A DNA stretch of 64,000 nt. Origin: JAOUEA01 sp963821935. Its GTDB lineage: Bacteria; Actinomycetota; UBA4738; HRBIN12. Position numbers and translations under genes: made by a program. The stretch spans positions 1 through 64,000 of the forward strand of contig CAWGFM010000003.1 in assembly GCA_963821935.1 (NCBI GenBank), in the 5' to 3' direction. Below are positions 9,693 through 18,374 of this stretch, one piece after another. The notes beneath the pieces were generated by a model. The model saw only the letters and a program-made list of their open reading frames with translations. It did not search any database and was not told where the DNA came from. The first letter of the stretch is position 1, and the number at the start of each line of letters is the position of its first letter.

Positions 9693-10466
9693 CTAAGCCG
9701 CCGGCACGAGTCGAGCGATCTCGCCCGCGGCGAGTGCCCGGTTGTAGACACGCACGTCGTCGAGCCTGCCGTCCCAGAAGGCCTCGAGCAGGCCCTTGGC
9801 CGGAGCGTCCTTCGCACCGACCGCCAGCGGCTCGTCGTTCGAGCACGTCGTCCCGGTGATGGCCCGACTCCCGGCACGCTTACCGTCGATCCACACGGTC
9901 AACGTGGAGCCGGTGTAGGTGGCGGCCAGGTGGATCCATGTGTTCGTCGCGATCGCGCCGGTGCTGTCGAGGTACTTCCACGCCGAGCCGCCCGCGCAGC
10001 TCCCGAAGAATCCTCCGACCCGGACCCGGCCGTTGGTTCGCACGTTCATCCAGTACGCCCCGGCCTTCTCCAAAACCTCCCACCTGCCGAACGTGGCGTC
10101 GTTCTCCACGCCGGTGTACCGGACCAACGCCGCCAGCGTGAATCTGTTCACGTCCAGCGCATCGGCCTCGGGCACGTCGACGTACTCGTGTTGGGTTCCC
10201 ACCAGGGTCACGGCCCGGCCGCGTCCGGGCACGCTCGGGCCGTAGGCGGTCGCGGGATCGGCGTTCACGAGGGCGCCGTGCAGGCCGCTGGGCGAAGCGT
10301 CGCGCACGACACCGTTCTGGTCGTTGTCGAAGGAGTAGCGCAACACCAGGGCCACCGGGGCTCGCGCCGGTCCACGGCCCTGGTGGTTCGCGGTCGCCGG
10401 TGTCATGCCGACGAGCAGTGCCGAACCGACCAGGAGGGCGCTGATGATCAAGATCCGAGCTCGCAT
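9693..10466 (-). CDS. secreted LamG/concanavalin-like domain protein
   Basis: The 257-residue protein has a signal peptide (residues 4-24, cleavage likely after ATA) and one LamG-type jelly-roll domain (about 45-250): LRYSFDNDQNGVVRDASP, FTLAALVRY, WIHLAATYTGSTLTVWIDGK and the closing GRLDDVRVYNRALAAGEI. Such domains bind carbohydrate or protein ligands at the surface; no enzyme domain is attached. ATG 10466 is preceded by GGAAGGA; longer readings are rejected because the signal peptide would become internal. Confidence 0.85.
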   Translation of the reverse strand: MRARILIISALLVGSALLVGMTPATANHQGRGPARAPVALVLRYSFDNDQNGVVRDASPSGLHGALVNADPATAYGPSVPGRGRAVTLVGTQHEYVDVPEADALDVNRFTLAALVRYTGVENDATFGRWEVLEKAGAYWMNVRTNGRVRVGGFFGSCAGGSAWKYLDSTGAIATNTWIHLAATYTGSTLTVWIDGKRAGSRAITGTTCSNDEPLAVGAKDAPAKGLLEAFWDGRLDDVRVYNRALAAGEIARLVPAA

Positions 10467-10526
10467 CGACCGTTCCTTCCGAGGGGAGGCGGAGTTCAGT
10501 ATGCCAGCGAAGGCGCTCCAGGGACA

Positions 10527-10532
10527 TACTGT
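10527..10532 (+). promoter_or_regulatory. -10 hexamer TACTGT, leaderless
   Basis: TACTGT ends 5 bases before ATG 10538, in the 71-base gap between divergent genes. Confidence 0.5.
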
Positions 10533-10537
10533 CGGCC

Positions 10538-10990
10538 ATGGCCGAGGCCAGTGCGAAACGCGAACTGATGGTCGACGAGGACCGCCTGTGGATCGAGCTG
10601 CACGACCTGGTGGATTCACTGCCCCAGGACCGAGTGACCGCGCCCGGCTACTTCGAGGAGGGATGGTCCGCGAAGGACCTCGTCGCCCACCTCGGATGCT
10701 GGCTCGCCGAAGCGGGAGCCGTCCTGGAGCGCATCCGGTTCGGGACCTATCGCGCCGAGGAGATCGACATCGACGCCATGAACCAGCAGTTCTACGAGGC
10801 GATGAAGGACGTGCCGTTCACCACCGTGCGGGCCCAGGCCTGGGCGGCACGGACCCGCATGTTGCGTGCGTGGGGTGCGGTCGACGAAAACGTGCCCGAA
10901 GCCGACATGTGGATCCGCAAGGCCGGGCCCGACCACTACGCCGAGCACCTTCCCAGGCTTCACGACTGGGTTGCGCAGCTGACCGACTAA
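10538..10990 (+). CDS. DinB-like / maleylpyruvate-isomerase-type four-helix protein
   Basis: The 150-residue protein fits the DinB/ClbS/mycothiol-dependent maleylpyruvate-isomerase superfamily: a first helix with LWIELHDLVDSLPQDRV, the WSAKDLVAHLGCWLAEAG helix with the usual metal-binding histidine, and a late HDWVAQL helix. These proteins bind a divalent metal with three histidines and often use thiol cofactors. The substrate cannot be told. It is likely monocistronic and leaderless. Bases 10991-11138 show nothing. Confidence 0.75.
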   Translation: MAEASAKRELMVDEDRLWIELHDLVDSLPQDRVTAPGYFEEGWSAKDLVAHLGCWLAEAGAVLERIRFGTYRAEEIDIDAMNQQFYEAMKDVPFTTVRAQAWAARTRMLRAWGAVDENVPEADMWIRKAGPDHYAEHLPRLHDWVAQLTD

Positions 10991-11138
10991 GCGTGCGGCC
11001 GGTCGATCGAGGCGGGGCCGCTCCGTAGGACGCCTGACCCATGAGTTCCCGCCAGGTCGGCGACGGTCGACCGGGCCATTGCCGGGCGTCGCCGGAAGCA
11101 CGACGCTAGAGGCACTCGTGTTCGGTCGGGAGGGCCAG

Positions 11139-11282
11139 ATGGACAAGGTATTCCTAGGGACGCGCATCACCGAGGACACCTGGCGCGTGCGGTGGGACAT
11201 CGCGAAGCATCATCCAGTGGTGTTCCGAACCTGCCTCGCCGCCTTCGTGGCGCTGGTGTTGGTGATCGCCGTTCTCGTCTAG
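11139..11282 (+). CDS. small single-pass membrane protein
   Basis: The 47-residue reading starts at ATG 11139, with GGGAGGG just upstream. It has a charged N-terminal half and one C-terminal membrane helix (TCLAAFVALVLVIAVLV). No family was recognised. Confidence 0.5.
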   Translation: MDKVFLGTRITEDTWRVRWDIAKHHPVVFRTCLAAFVALVLVIAVLV

Positions 11283-11312
11283 CCGGTCGCGGTCCGCGCC
11301 TACACTCTGGCG

Positions 11313-11736
11313 ACGGACCTGTCGATCGAGCTCGAGCCCCTCCGATCGTTGCTGGACGCGCCCGCTCCAGCCGTATTGACCACCTATCGGCGCGATGGTT
11401 CCGCCGCCGTGACCCCGGTGTGGTTCCGCACAACGGGCCAGTCGTTCGAGCTCGTCGTCGCCAAGAGCGATGTCAAGATGCGGCACCTGTCGCGGGATCC
11501 CCGCGCGGTCCTCATGATCTTCGAGACCTCCACTCCCTTCCGCGGTGTAGAGATCCGGGGTGACGTCGAACTGGACGAGTCCCACGTCGATGAGGCCAGG
11601 CGGTCCATCAGCTCGCGGTATCTGGGGGCGGAGACCGCGGAGTCCTTCGTCGCGGAACGAGGTGAGGGGTTCGCCTCCCGGCGTCGCCCTCCCGCGTCGT
11701 CGGGACCTCTCCGGGATCCTGCCCGACCCAGGATGA
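11313..11736 (+). pseudogene. pyridoxamine-phosphate-oxidase-like flavoprotein, damaged
   Basis: The core reads as a PPOX-class split-barrel protein: RSLLDAPAPAVLTTYRRDGS, VTPVWFRTTG, FELVVAKSDVKMRHLSRDPR and GVEIRGDVEL. Members bind FMN or F420. A TACACT hexamer sits 6 bases before base 11313, where an ATG is expected, but the codon is ACG (next possible starts CTG 11319 or TTG 11349). Near 11673 the sense moves one frame, where the expected end RRDLSGILPDPG and a TGA at 11734 appear; the unshifted frame runs into a basic tail. Start loss plus frameshift suggest decay. Confidence 0.6.
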
Positions 11737-11740
11737 AGGG

Positions 11741-12167
11741 ATGACGATCACCTGCACGTGGCGTGGCGACCTCGGCAACCACGAGCTGAACCTGCTCCAC
11801 GCCGACGCTTTCGAGACGGAAACGTTCGATGAGGATGAGTGGAACTGGCGTGCGGTCGTGCACGAGCACAGCCTTGGATTGGGTGGTGGCCAGGGAGGAT
11901 GACGCCCTGGCCGGCTTCGTGAACGTGGTGTGGGACGGCGTCGTGCATGCGTGGATCCAGGACACGATGGTGGCCGCCTCGGTGCGCCACCGGGGGATCG
12001 GACGTGAGTTGGTGGCCGTTGCCGCAACCCAGGCCCGGAATGCGGGATGTGAGTGGCTGCACGTCGACTTCGACGAACACCTCCGTCCGTTCTACATCGA
12101 CGCGTGCGGCTTCACCCCCACCAACGCTGGCCTGATCGCCCTCGCTCCCCATCCGCAGGGGGGCTGA
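11741..12167 (+). pseudogene. GNAT-family acetyltransferase, one frameshift
   Basis: The first frame from ATG 11741 reads MTITCTWRGDLGNHELNLLH to about base 11877. The second then continues WVVAREDDALAGFVNVVWDG, the acetyl-CoA-binding loop VRHRGIGRELV and the C-terminal FYIDACGFTPT to 12167. Joined, they make a normal single-domain GNAT of about 141 residues, acetylating an unknown amine. One base around 11872-11880 (TTGGATTGGG) breaks it. Confidence 0.75.
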
Positions 12168-12243
12168 AGTGATCTCATCCTCCTTTCATCTTCGTGGGCG
12201 TAGACTCGGAGCTGAGACGCTTCGAGCGGGAAGGAGCCCGACC

Positions 12244-12567
12244 ATGCGGAAATGGGTCATCGCGGTCATCGGGGCGGTCGCACTTGCGGCGGTGATCACA
12301 GGGAGCGCCATCGCGTTCGCCGGCGACGATGGTGAAGGCGGGGCCACGGGGCCACAAGCGGATCTTGCCGTCGAAGCCGCCTTGCAGGAAACCGGAGGCG
12401 GAACGGCCAGTGCCGTCGAACGCGACGAAGAGAACGGCGGGACGTGGGAGGTCGAGGTCGAGAAGCCCGACGGATCGATCGTCGATGTGCGTCTGGACGC
12501 GGACTACGCCGTGATCGTGGTGGAGGGTGACAGCGAGACGACAGACACGGATGACAGTGGCGCCTGA
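12244..12567 (+). CDS. exported PepSY-like protein
   Basis: The 107-residue protein has a signal sequence or anchor (residues 3-27) and a small domain in which GTASAVERDEENGGTWEVEV and DGSIVDVRLDADYAVI follow the PepSY pattern. PepSY domains are thought to inhibit peptidases at the cell surface. The acidic tail is low-complexity. GGAAGGAG upstream sets ATG 12244 as the start. Confidence 0.75.
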   Translation: MRKWVIAVIGAVALAAVITGSAIAFAGDDGEGGATGPQADLAVEAALQETGGGTASAVERDEENGGTWEVEVEKPDGSIVDVRLDADYAVIVVEGDSETTDTDDSGA

Positions 12568-12621
12568 CCGAGGCTGACCCATCGCATCACGAGCCGCGCA
12601 GGGCGGCAAATGTACGAAGAG

Positions 12622-13305
12622 CTACGAGCCCCCTTCGCGGAACGCGCGCTGGATGCGGTCGAGGACATGTTGCTGGATCGTCTGCTCCAACTCCTTGTCG
12701 AACGCCGCTTCATCGACGGGTATCCCGGCCGGATCGAACAGCTGTTGATGCGGTTGCTCGACGGCGGCCGGCGCGGTGATCCCATCGATCGTCAGTTCGT
12801 GGAGTGGCTCGGGCCTGTCGATGTCCTTCAACCGCTGCTCGCCGATGGATCGCGCGGTGACGCCCTCGGGCAGCGAGGTGCCCAGCAGCGCCCGTGTGCT
12901 CTCCGACAACAGGATCTGCCCGCCGTGTCCCACGGCCGCGATGCGAGCCGCACGCACCACATCGAGACCCGTGTAGCCCTCGTCACCCACGGAGGGTTCG
13001 CCCGTATGGAGTCCGATGCGGACTCTGACGTCGACGTCGTCGGGCCAGACGCCATCGGCGAGGCCGCGCTGAGCCTCGACCGCGCCCGCCGCGGCATCCC
13101 GCGCCCTCGGGAACGAGTAGAAGAACGCATCGCCCTGGGTGTCGATCTCCTGCCCACCGTGCGCGGTGAACGCCGTGCGCAGGATCCGCCGATGGTCCTT
13201 CAGCACGGCCGCGTACCCCTCGTCGCCGAGACGTTTCAACAATCCTGTGCTGCCTTCGATATCGGTGAACAGAAACGTGACGGTTCCTGAGGGCAGGTTC
13301 GGCAT
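12622..13305 (-). CDS. soluble class III nucleotide cyclase-like protein
   Basis: The 227-residue protein is a single class III cyclase homology domain (about 5-170) plus a short helical tail. It opens PSGTVTFLFTDIEGSTGLLK (first metal aspartate) and has EIDTQGDAFFYSF, where the substrate lysine position is Q, and GLDVVRAARIAAVGHGGQI. This subtype is common in Actinomycetota and usually fused to ATPase or LuxR modules; here it stands alone. The missing lysine makes nucleotide specificity and activity uncertain. It is soluble, unlike the membrane cyclase at 2573. Confidence 0.85.
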   Translation of the reverse strand: MPNLPSGTVTFLFTDIEGSTGLLKRLGDEGYAAVLKDHRRILRTAFTAHGGQEIDTQGDAFFYSFPRARDAAAGAVEAQRGLADGVWPDDVDVRVRIGLHTGEPSVGDEGYTGLDVVRAARIAAVGHGGQILLSESTRALLGTSLPEGVTARSIGEQRLKDIDRPEPLHELTIDGITAPAAVEQPHQQLFDPAGIPVDEAAFDKELEQTIQQHVLDRIQRAFREGGS

Positions 13306-13385
13306 CAGGCGAGGATAACCGCACATCCAGTATGGGTTCCGCGAACGAGAGCGCAGGCCCACGAGGTGACCCGACCCCGGCTCGC

Positions 13386-13932
13386 TCAGGTCAGGATCAG
13401 ACGGTGGCGGGAGGCGTTGTCGACGAGCTGGTACGGCGTCTGAGCAGGCGACTCCAGAACACGGTCACGGGCGCTATCGAATACGCAATGCGCACGTCCC
13501 GCTCGCGTTTGTCCACCGTCAGGTCGCGCCCATTGGTCGCTCGGCGCGGGTCCGATGGTCGCCAGGGTCCAGGTGCTGAGCCCCTGCTCCTCGTGCAGCG
13601 TGAGGCGGCGTCTCCCAGCAGGTTTAGCGAACTCATGCACGTCCAAGGAGACCCCCGCTGGGTCGGCAGGATTCTCGATCTCTTTTGGCTGGCCAACCGA
13701 CCCGGACGAGCTGCAGGCGATACTCGTCTAGGTCGGCGGCGAGCTCGCGGACCCGACCAGACAGCTTCTTCGCCTGCAGCGCCTCTTCTCGTGGGGCCCC
13801 AGGCGAGATCAGGTCGCGACGCACCGCCATGTCGAGCATCCCGCTCACACACCCGAACTTGATATCGGCGACCGGGCTGTGGAACGAAGGCCACAACCGT
13901 CCCGGTGAATCGTGGCTGCGTGGATTCATCAT
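13386..13932 (-). pseudogene. fragmented hypothetical gene
   Basis: Two overlapping minus-strand frames look coding. The upstream one (13932-13633) contains REEALQAKKLSGRVRELAAD and LDEYRLQLVRV. The downstream one (from TTG 13646 to 13386) contains VHEFAKPAGRRRLTLHEEQG and then LSTWTLATIGP. They would join through a frameshift near 13650-13720. No family was recognised; a short plasmid- or phage-type protein is possible. Confidence 0.3.
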
Positions 13933-14882
13933 GGGATTTCGACGACGACCTTTCCTCGCGCATGGCCCTTCTCGACGTGCGAGATCGCCGCGGGGAGCTC
14001 AGCGAACTCGTAGGTCCTGTCGATGACAGGATGCAGCTTGCCGGCATCGGCCAGCTCGCCGAGCGCCTGCAAGTCCTTGGTGCGGACTTGTGCCTTCACC
14101 TGCTTAACGTTCTTGCCTCCCCGCAGCGAGACACTCAACATGTTGGCTACGCTGGTGAACCCCGTCACCGCGACCTTCCCGCCCTCTGCGAGCGCACCCT
14201 TCAGATCGTTCGCCGATCGGTTGCCGACCGTGTCGAGGATGAGGTCGTAGCGCTGACCACCCGCGGCAAAGTCCGTCGTGGTGTAGTCCACGGCGGTATC
14301 AGCTCCCAGGGACTTGGCGAGCTCAAGGTTCTCGGGCCCAACGACGGCCGTCACCTTAGGACCATAAGACTTCGCGATCTGGACCGCGAAAGAACCGACA
14401 CCGCCAGACCCACCATTGATCAGCAGCTTCTGCCCAGGGTCGATCGGTCCGTGGTGACGGAGACCTTGATGCGCGGTAACCGCCGCCATCGGAACCGCGG
14501 CTGCCTCCACGAAGGAAAGACTCACTGGTTTCAATGACATCGCTTCGATCGGAACCGAAGCGAACTCCGCGAAGCCACCGTAACCATGCTCCAAGAGGTT
14601 GGCGTAGACCTCGTCTCCGGGGGCGAAGTTGCTGACGCCGCTGCCGACCGCCTCCACGCGTCCAGCAATGTCGACACCGAGGCTCCGATACTTTGGTCGC
14701 CGCATCCCCAGGGTGAGCCGCGAAAAAAGGGGGCTTCCGCGCATCGAGTGCCAGTCCGCCGCGTTCACCGATGCGGCCACAATCTTGACCAAGGCTTCGC
14801 CGGCGGCGGGCGTGGGCCGTGGCACGTCCGCAAGTCGGAGTGCCTCCGGCGGCCCATACCTCTCCCACAACCAAGCCTTCAT
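13929..14882 (-). CDS. zinc-independent MDR-family NAD(P)-dependent oxidoreductase
   Basis: The 317-residue protein belongs to the medium-chain dehydrogenase/reductase superfamily, quinone-oxidoreductase-like branch. It starts MKAWLWERYGPPEALRLADV and has a GroES-like domain (about 20-120) without the zinc-ligand cysteines, and the nucleotide-binding loop NGGSGGVGSFAVQIAK (about 160-175). The adenosine-binding part and ANDLKGALAEGGKVAVTG follow. It probably reduces quinones or enones with NADPH. The GYG loop of the catalytic domain is intact and the length is normal. Confidence 0.9.
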   Translation of the reverse strand: MKAWLWERYGPPEALRLADVPRPTPAAGEALVKIVAASVNAADWHSMRGSPLFSRLTLGMRRPKYRSLGVDIAGRVEAVGSGVSNFAPGDEVYANLLEHGYGGFAEFASVPIEAMSLKPVSLSFVEAAAVPMAAVTAHQGLRHHGPIDPGQKLLINGGSGGVGSFAVQIAKSYGPKVTAVVGPENLELAKSLGADTAVDYTTTDFAAGGQRYDLILDTVGNRSANDLKGALAEGGKVAVTGFTSVANMLSVSLRGGKNVKQVKAQVRTKDLQALGELADAGKLHPVIDRTYEFAELPAAISHVEKGHARGKVVVEIP

Positions 14883-14951
14883 GGTCTTCTCCGAGATTGC
14901 TGGACGGGACGACCTCGTGAGGGCCGCGCCTAGGCGTCGTGCCGTGCCGCG

Positions 14952-15403
14952 GTGTCGGACTCGGGCAGCCTCGTCACCGTCTCCCCGCGGAGGATGGGGG
15001 AAGAGAGTCCTGAGCCGGTGATCGCGGCGTGGGCGGTCTCCAAGATGGTACAGGACGCGGGAGGCATCGGGGGGGTCGTTTCGAAGCTGAAAGACGGAGG
15101 GCTGGGTGACACCGTGTCTTCCTGGGTCGGAACCGGGACGAACTCGGAGCCAGACGGGAGCGGCTTAGCAGCTCCCTCGGGCAAGATCGTGTCAAGCAGG
15201 TCGCGAAGGACGCAGGTGTGTCCGAGGAGGAGGCCGAGAAGGGAATCGCGTCCTCCCTTCCTGCCATCATCGACAACCTGACTCCAGAAGGCCGAGTGCC
15301 TGAGGACGACGGCGCCTTGGCTGGTCTGAGGGCGTCCCTCGACACTGGGCCCTTGCGCGTCAGCGGTAGGGCCCAGATCCGGCCTATCGGCAGGTTTCCT
15401 TGA
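14952..15403 (+). pseudogene. YidB-like (DUF937-type) protein, one frameshift
   Basis: The first frame has AGGIGGVVSKLKDGGLGDTV and SSWVGTG, the hallmark of YidB-family proteins. Near 15156 the sense moves one frame and continues LGQDRVKQVAKDAGVSEEEA and SLPAIIDNLTPEGRVPED to 15403. Joined, it is a normal YidB-like protein of about 120-150 residues. The family's function is unknown. The annotated start ATG 14952 may lie upstream of the true one. Confidence 0.65.
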
Positions 15404-15591
15404 TCGAATTCGGGGGAACTCGAACGCTGCCGCCGTGACACTCACCAGGCGGGGACTGCACCGCCCGGCGACGATTGCCCAGCTCCCGAGGGGCTCGCAC
15501 ATTGCGTGTGCGAGCCCCTCGCCCATCGTTCGGGGCTCATGGGTCAGATGTCCTATCAACGTGCGAACGGGGTCGGTCCGAAGCTAGAGCC

Positions 15592-15984
15592 ATGAGCGAG
15601 GCTCCAATATGTCCTGAGTGCGGATCGGGTTCGTTGATCGAGTCCGGCGTGTTCGAGCACGGCACGTAAGTCCACTCGTTGACCTGCTGGACGTGCAGCG
15701 AGTGTCGGGAGGTCGTCGCCGTCACTGGGGTTTGGCATCGGAGGGTGACCACGGCCTCCAGCTGCCCGGAACCCCCGCACCCCTTTGCTTCGCGCAGCAT
15801 CGGGAGAATGGCCGACGGGCCCTCGTCGTCAGCGATGATGGCGTTCATCATCCCGCTCGGCGAAGTGGCGCGATCACGAGACCTCCGAGGTCTGCTCGGT
15901 CCTCGAAAGCTGCGCGTAGTGGTGGGCGCGGCGGTCGGCGTCTACGTCATTGGCGTGTTGACTTCGCTGGCCCTCATGGACTGA
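15592..15984 (+). pseudogene. zinc-ribbon membrane protein with an in-frame stop
   Basis: From ATG 15592 the frame reads MSEAPICPECGSGSLIESGV, FEHGT, then TAA at 15667-15669, and continues in the same frame VHSLTCWTCSECREVVAVTG to a C-terminal membrane helix (VVVGAAVGVYVIGVLTSLA). A TAC-to-TAA change in HGT-Y-VHS would explain the stop. The two CxxC pairs (CPEC and CSEC, with CWTC overlapping) form a zinc ribbon split by the stop. No family was recognised. Confidence 0.5.
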
Positions 15985-15994
15985 AGATGTGCGG

Positions 15995-16092
15995 GAATCG
16001 TTTGAGGGCGCGGCGAACGGGGGCTTCGGACCTGACGCCGGGAAACCCTTTGGGGGGGCACTCAAACGATTCGCGGGTCTGGGCCGAAGCCC
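15995..16092. repeat. two interleaved inverted repeats
   Basis: GAATCGTTTGAG (15995-16006) is matched by its complement CTCAAACGATTC (16061-16072), and GGGCTTCGG (16021-16029) by CCGAAGCCC (16084-16092). The order A, B, A', B' cannot fold as nested hairpins, only as a pseudoknot or two alternatives. The stretch lies in a 335-base gap without a gene. Confidence 0.6.
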
Positions 16093-16319
16093 TGGGCCCT
16101 CCAACGCCGCTGAGACGAGGGGCATCAGAAAAAGGAGACCGGGCCAGTCTGGGTTCTCTCTCGTCCAAGGCCTCGGCGATGCTCAAACCACCTGAGCGGT
16201 CCGTTCCGCAAGGCTCCAAGCGATCGCAGGCGCTTGAAGGGGCGAAGAGTCATCGCACCCCTGCCGATCCTTCGCTATGGTGACAGTGCGGACGACAATT
16301 CTGTGGGGGAGGAAGACTC

Positions 16320-16736
16320 ATGGCACATGAGCGGAGTAGTGGCGCGGTTGGGTGGACCATGTTCGCCGCGATCATGTTGATCTTGATCGGAGCGTTCCAC
16401 GCGATCGCGGGTCTCGCTGGCATCATCGAGAACGAGTTCTACGCCGTGACCCCGAACTATGTGCTCGAGTTCGACGCGACGGTCTGGGGATGGATTCACC
16501 TGATCGGTGGCGTCGTCGTCTTGCTCGCGGGCTTCGGTCTTTTCTCCGGCGCGGTGTGGGCGCGAACGGTCGGGGTGATCGTCGCGGCAGTGAGTGCGCT
16601 CGTGAGCTTCGCATGGATCCCCCTGTACCCCATCTGGTCGATCATCGTCATCGCGATCGATGTTGTGGTCATCTGGGCCCTCACGGCCCATGGGCGTGAC
16701 ATCACGATGGTCGAGAATCGATCCGAGCGCCCATGA
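16320..16736 (+). CDS. four-helix membrane protein (DUF7144-like)
   Basis: The 138-residue protein has four membrane helices (about 10-34, 58-77, 82-103, 108-125) and the loop IIENEFYAVTPNYVLEFD followed by WGWIHLIGGVVVLLAGFGLF. This pattern is typical of an uncharacterised actinobacterial membrane family. ATG 16320 has a strong GGAGGAAG site. It stands alone. Confidence 0.8.
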   Translation: MAHERSSGAVGWTMFAAIMLILIGAFHAIAGLAGIIENEFYAVTPNYVLEFDATVWGWIHLIGGVVVLLAGFGLFSGAVWARTVGVIVAAVSALVSFAWIPLYPIWSIIVIAIDVVVIWALTAHGRDITMVENRSERP

Positions 16737-16739
16737 TCC

Positions 16740-17245
16740 GGAGACGGCGCGCTTAAGCAACGCCGGTTTGCGAGCTCACGATGGAGGCCTCGTGAACCTC
16801 CTGCGAGTGGCTGCGGGCCGCATAGGGTCGGGATGGCGACCGCCGTCGCTCGCCGAACTGGCCCGTCGCTGCAGGGCCGCCTGCTTCCACCAGGGGAGCC
16901 CCGCCAGGCCGGATCCCCAGAGCGTCGCGCAGACGGGCTCAACGGACCTTCGGGGACGATCTGCTGGACCGACCCGACACCCCAGAACCAGGGTGGGTGA
17001 AGCTCCAGGCCGAGGCCGGTGAGAGCCCCTGTCTCGGCGAGGCCGCGGCCCTTGCTCGTGTGGTCGATCTGTTCGGCGCAACGATCCAGGACGCACCGAC
17101 TGGCAGGCCATCCAGGCCGGGTGCGCCATGATCCGCCGCACCGCTCACCTTCGTCGGGGGGTGGTGGCACGTGCTTCGTGAGGTCTCGTCCCTAGTACCC
17201 GCCCTCCCTCTGATCGAGCTAGTAGGGGACGAGCTTCGTCCAGCC
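16740..17245. other. 506-base stretch without a supported gene
   Basis: Open frames exist on both strands but their composition is arginine- and proline-rich and no domain is recognisable. A fragment on the minus strand with LHPPWFWGVGS could be a gene remnant. I see no tRNA, terminator or clear promoter. Confidence 0.4.
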
Positions 17246-17800
17246 TCAGGGATACCAGCCGTGATCAGGAGCGCGGTCGAGCAAGGAAAAGGGCTCCGGA
17301 AAGACCCAGTCCGTTCGGACATGCCATCGGATGGGTCGCTTGGTCGGTGCCACCCATCGGAGCGGGACACGGCACGACGCCACCGTTCCTTTACGCCGGA
17401 CTCTGTAGTCACCTTCCCGCCATTTCGACTCCGGATCGGCCGTCTTGATACCGCACCGCACCGTCTGCGGCATCGAGGCCCCGAGCGGGTTGCTCAGGAA
17501 GGCTCGCCGATCAGGCTTGGGCCCGCCGCTCGCGTCGATCGTGATACCGCTGAGCCACCCGCGCAAAGGACGGTCGTAGCTCCGGAGCGTGATCGTGAGA
17601 TAGCGCCGTCCCCCGTCCACGCCCACGATGCGAAGCGAGGTGGAGCGTATGTCGAACCCGAGGCAGGGGGGCTCACCATCGTCAGGGCAGCCGAGATCTG
17701 CCGGATCGCGTCCCGTCTCACCCCACCCGATACTCGCGTGGGCTGTCAGGGGCAGCAGGACGACGGTCACCGTCAGGGCGATGACCACTCGTAGCTTCAT
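17246..17800 (-). CDS. secreted hypothetical protein
   Basis: The 184-residue protein has a signal peptide (residues 3-23, cleavage after AHA) and a mature, cysteine-containing domain with DLGCPDDGEPPCLGFDIRST, RYLTITLRSYDRPLRGWLSG and a CRVPLRW segment, consistent with a small extracellular beta-sandwich. No family was recognised. GGAGGCTGC precedes ATG 17800. The 343 bases between it and 18144 hold no gene I can support. Confidence 0.7.
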   Translation of the reverse strand: MKLRVVIALTVTVVLLPLTAHASIGWGETGRDPADLGCPDDGEPPCLGFDIRSTSLRIVGVDGGRRYLTITLRSYDRPLRGWLSGITIDASGGPKPDRRAFLSNPLGASMPQTVRCGIKTADPESKWREGDYRVRRKGTVASCRVPLRWVAPTKRPIRWHVRTDWVFPEPFSLLDRAPDHGWYP

Positions 17801-18143
17801 GCAGCCTCCATCACCAATGCGCTGCGCGCCGTCCCGTCCCGTGCGAATGGCTGACGCACAGGAACATACGCTCTCAATGCCGCGAAGGGAAGTCGCTCTC
17901 TCAGTGGCCGAGTCATGGCGATGATCGCTAGCTGCGAGAGGCCTGGCCCACGAAGGGGGGCGTGGGGGGTCGTCGAAGAAAACATCACCAAGCAGGACCG
18001 GAGTCAGGACCCTTCCGCACTGCTTGCGGGTCTGGGACTTTTTCGGGTCTTGGGGGGCGAAACGGCCCGTGACCTGCGGGGGGGCCCTACCTCCCCGGAG
18101 TCTGGCCCACGATTCCTTGACCGAACCGACACGCTTCCTGGTG

Positions 18144-18374
18144 ATGGCTACCAACACAGTTCCGAAGCGTCGCCGGGCGATCGCTGAGGCCCGAGCGCCA
18201 CGCTTCACGACGCGGGTGAGCTTCTTCGAGTCGCCCGAAATGGTCCGCCGACTGGAACGGGCTGCGGTCGACGAGGGCCTCAGTGTGAGCGCGGCGACCA
18301 GGGCCGCCGTCCGGTACTGGCTGGGCGATTGGCAGCCCGACGACGACGAGGCCGCTGACCAGGGTGGGACATGA
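18144..18374 (+). CDS. small ribbon-helix-helix-like DNA-binding protein
   Basis: The 76-residue protein has a basic N-terminus, then RFTTRVSFFESPEMVRRLE and RAAVDEGLSVSAATRAAVRY, the strand-helix-helix pattern of MetJ/Arc-type repressors, and an acidic tail. ATG 18144 is chosen over the adjacent GTG 18141. It overlaps the metallopeptidase-like gene in ATGA, so both are made together; such pairs often belong to mobile elements. Confidence 0.6.
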   Translation: MATNTVPKRRRAIAEARAPRFTTRVSFFESPEMVRRLERAAVDEGLSVSAATRAAVRYWLGDWQPDDDEAADQGGT

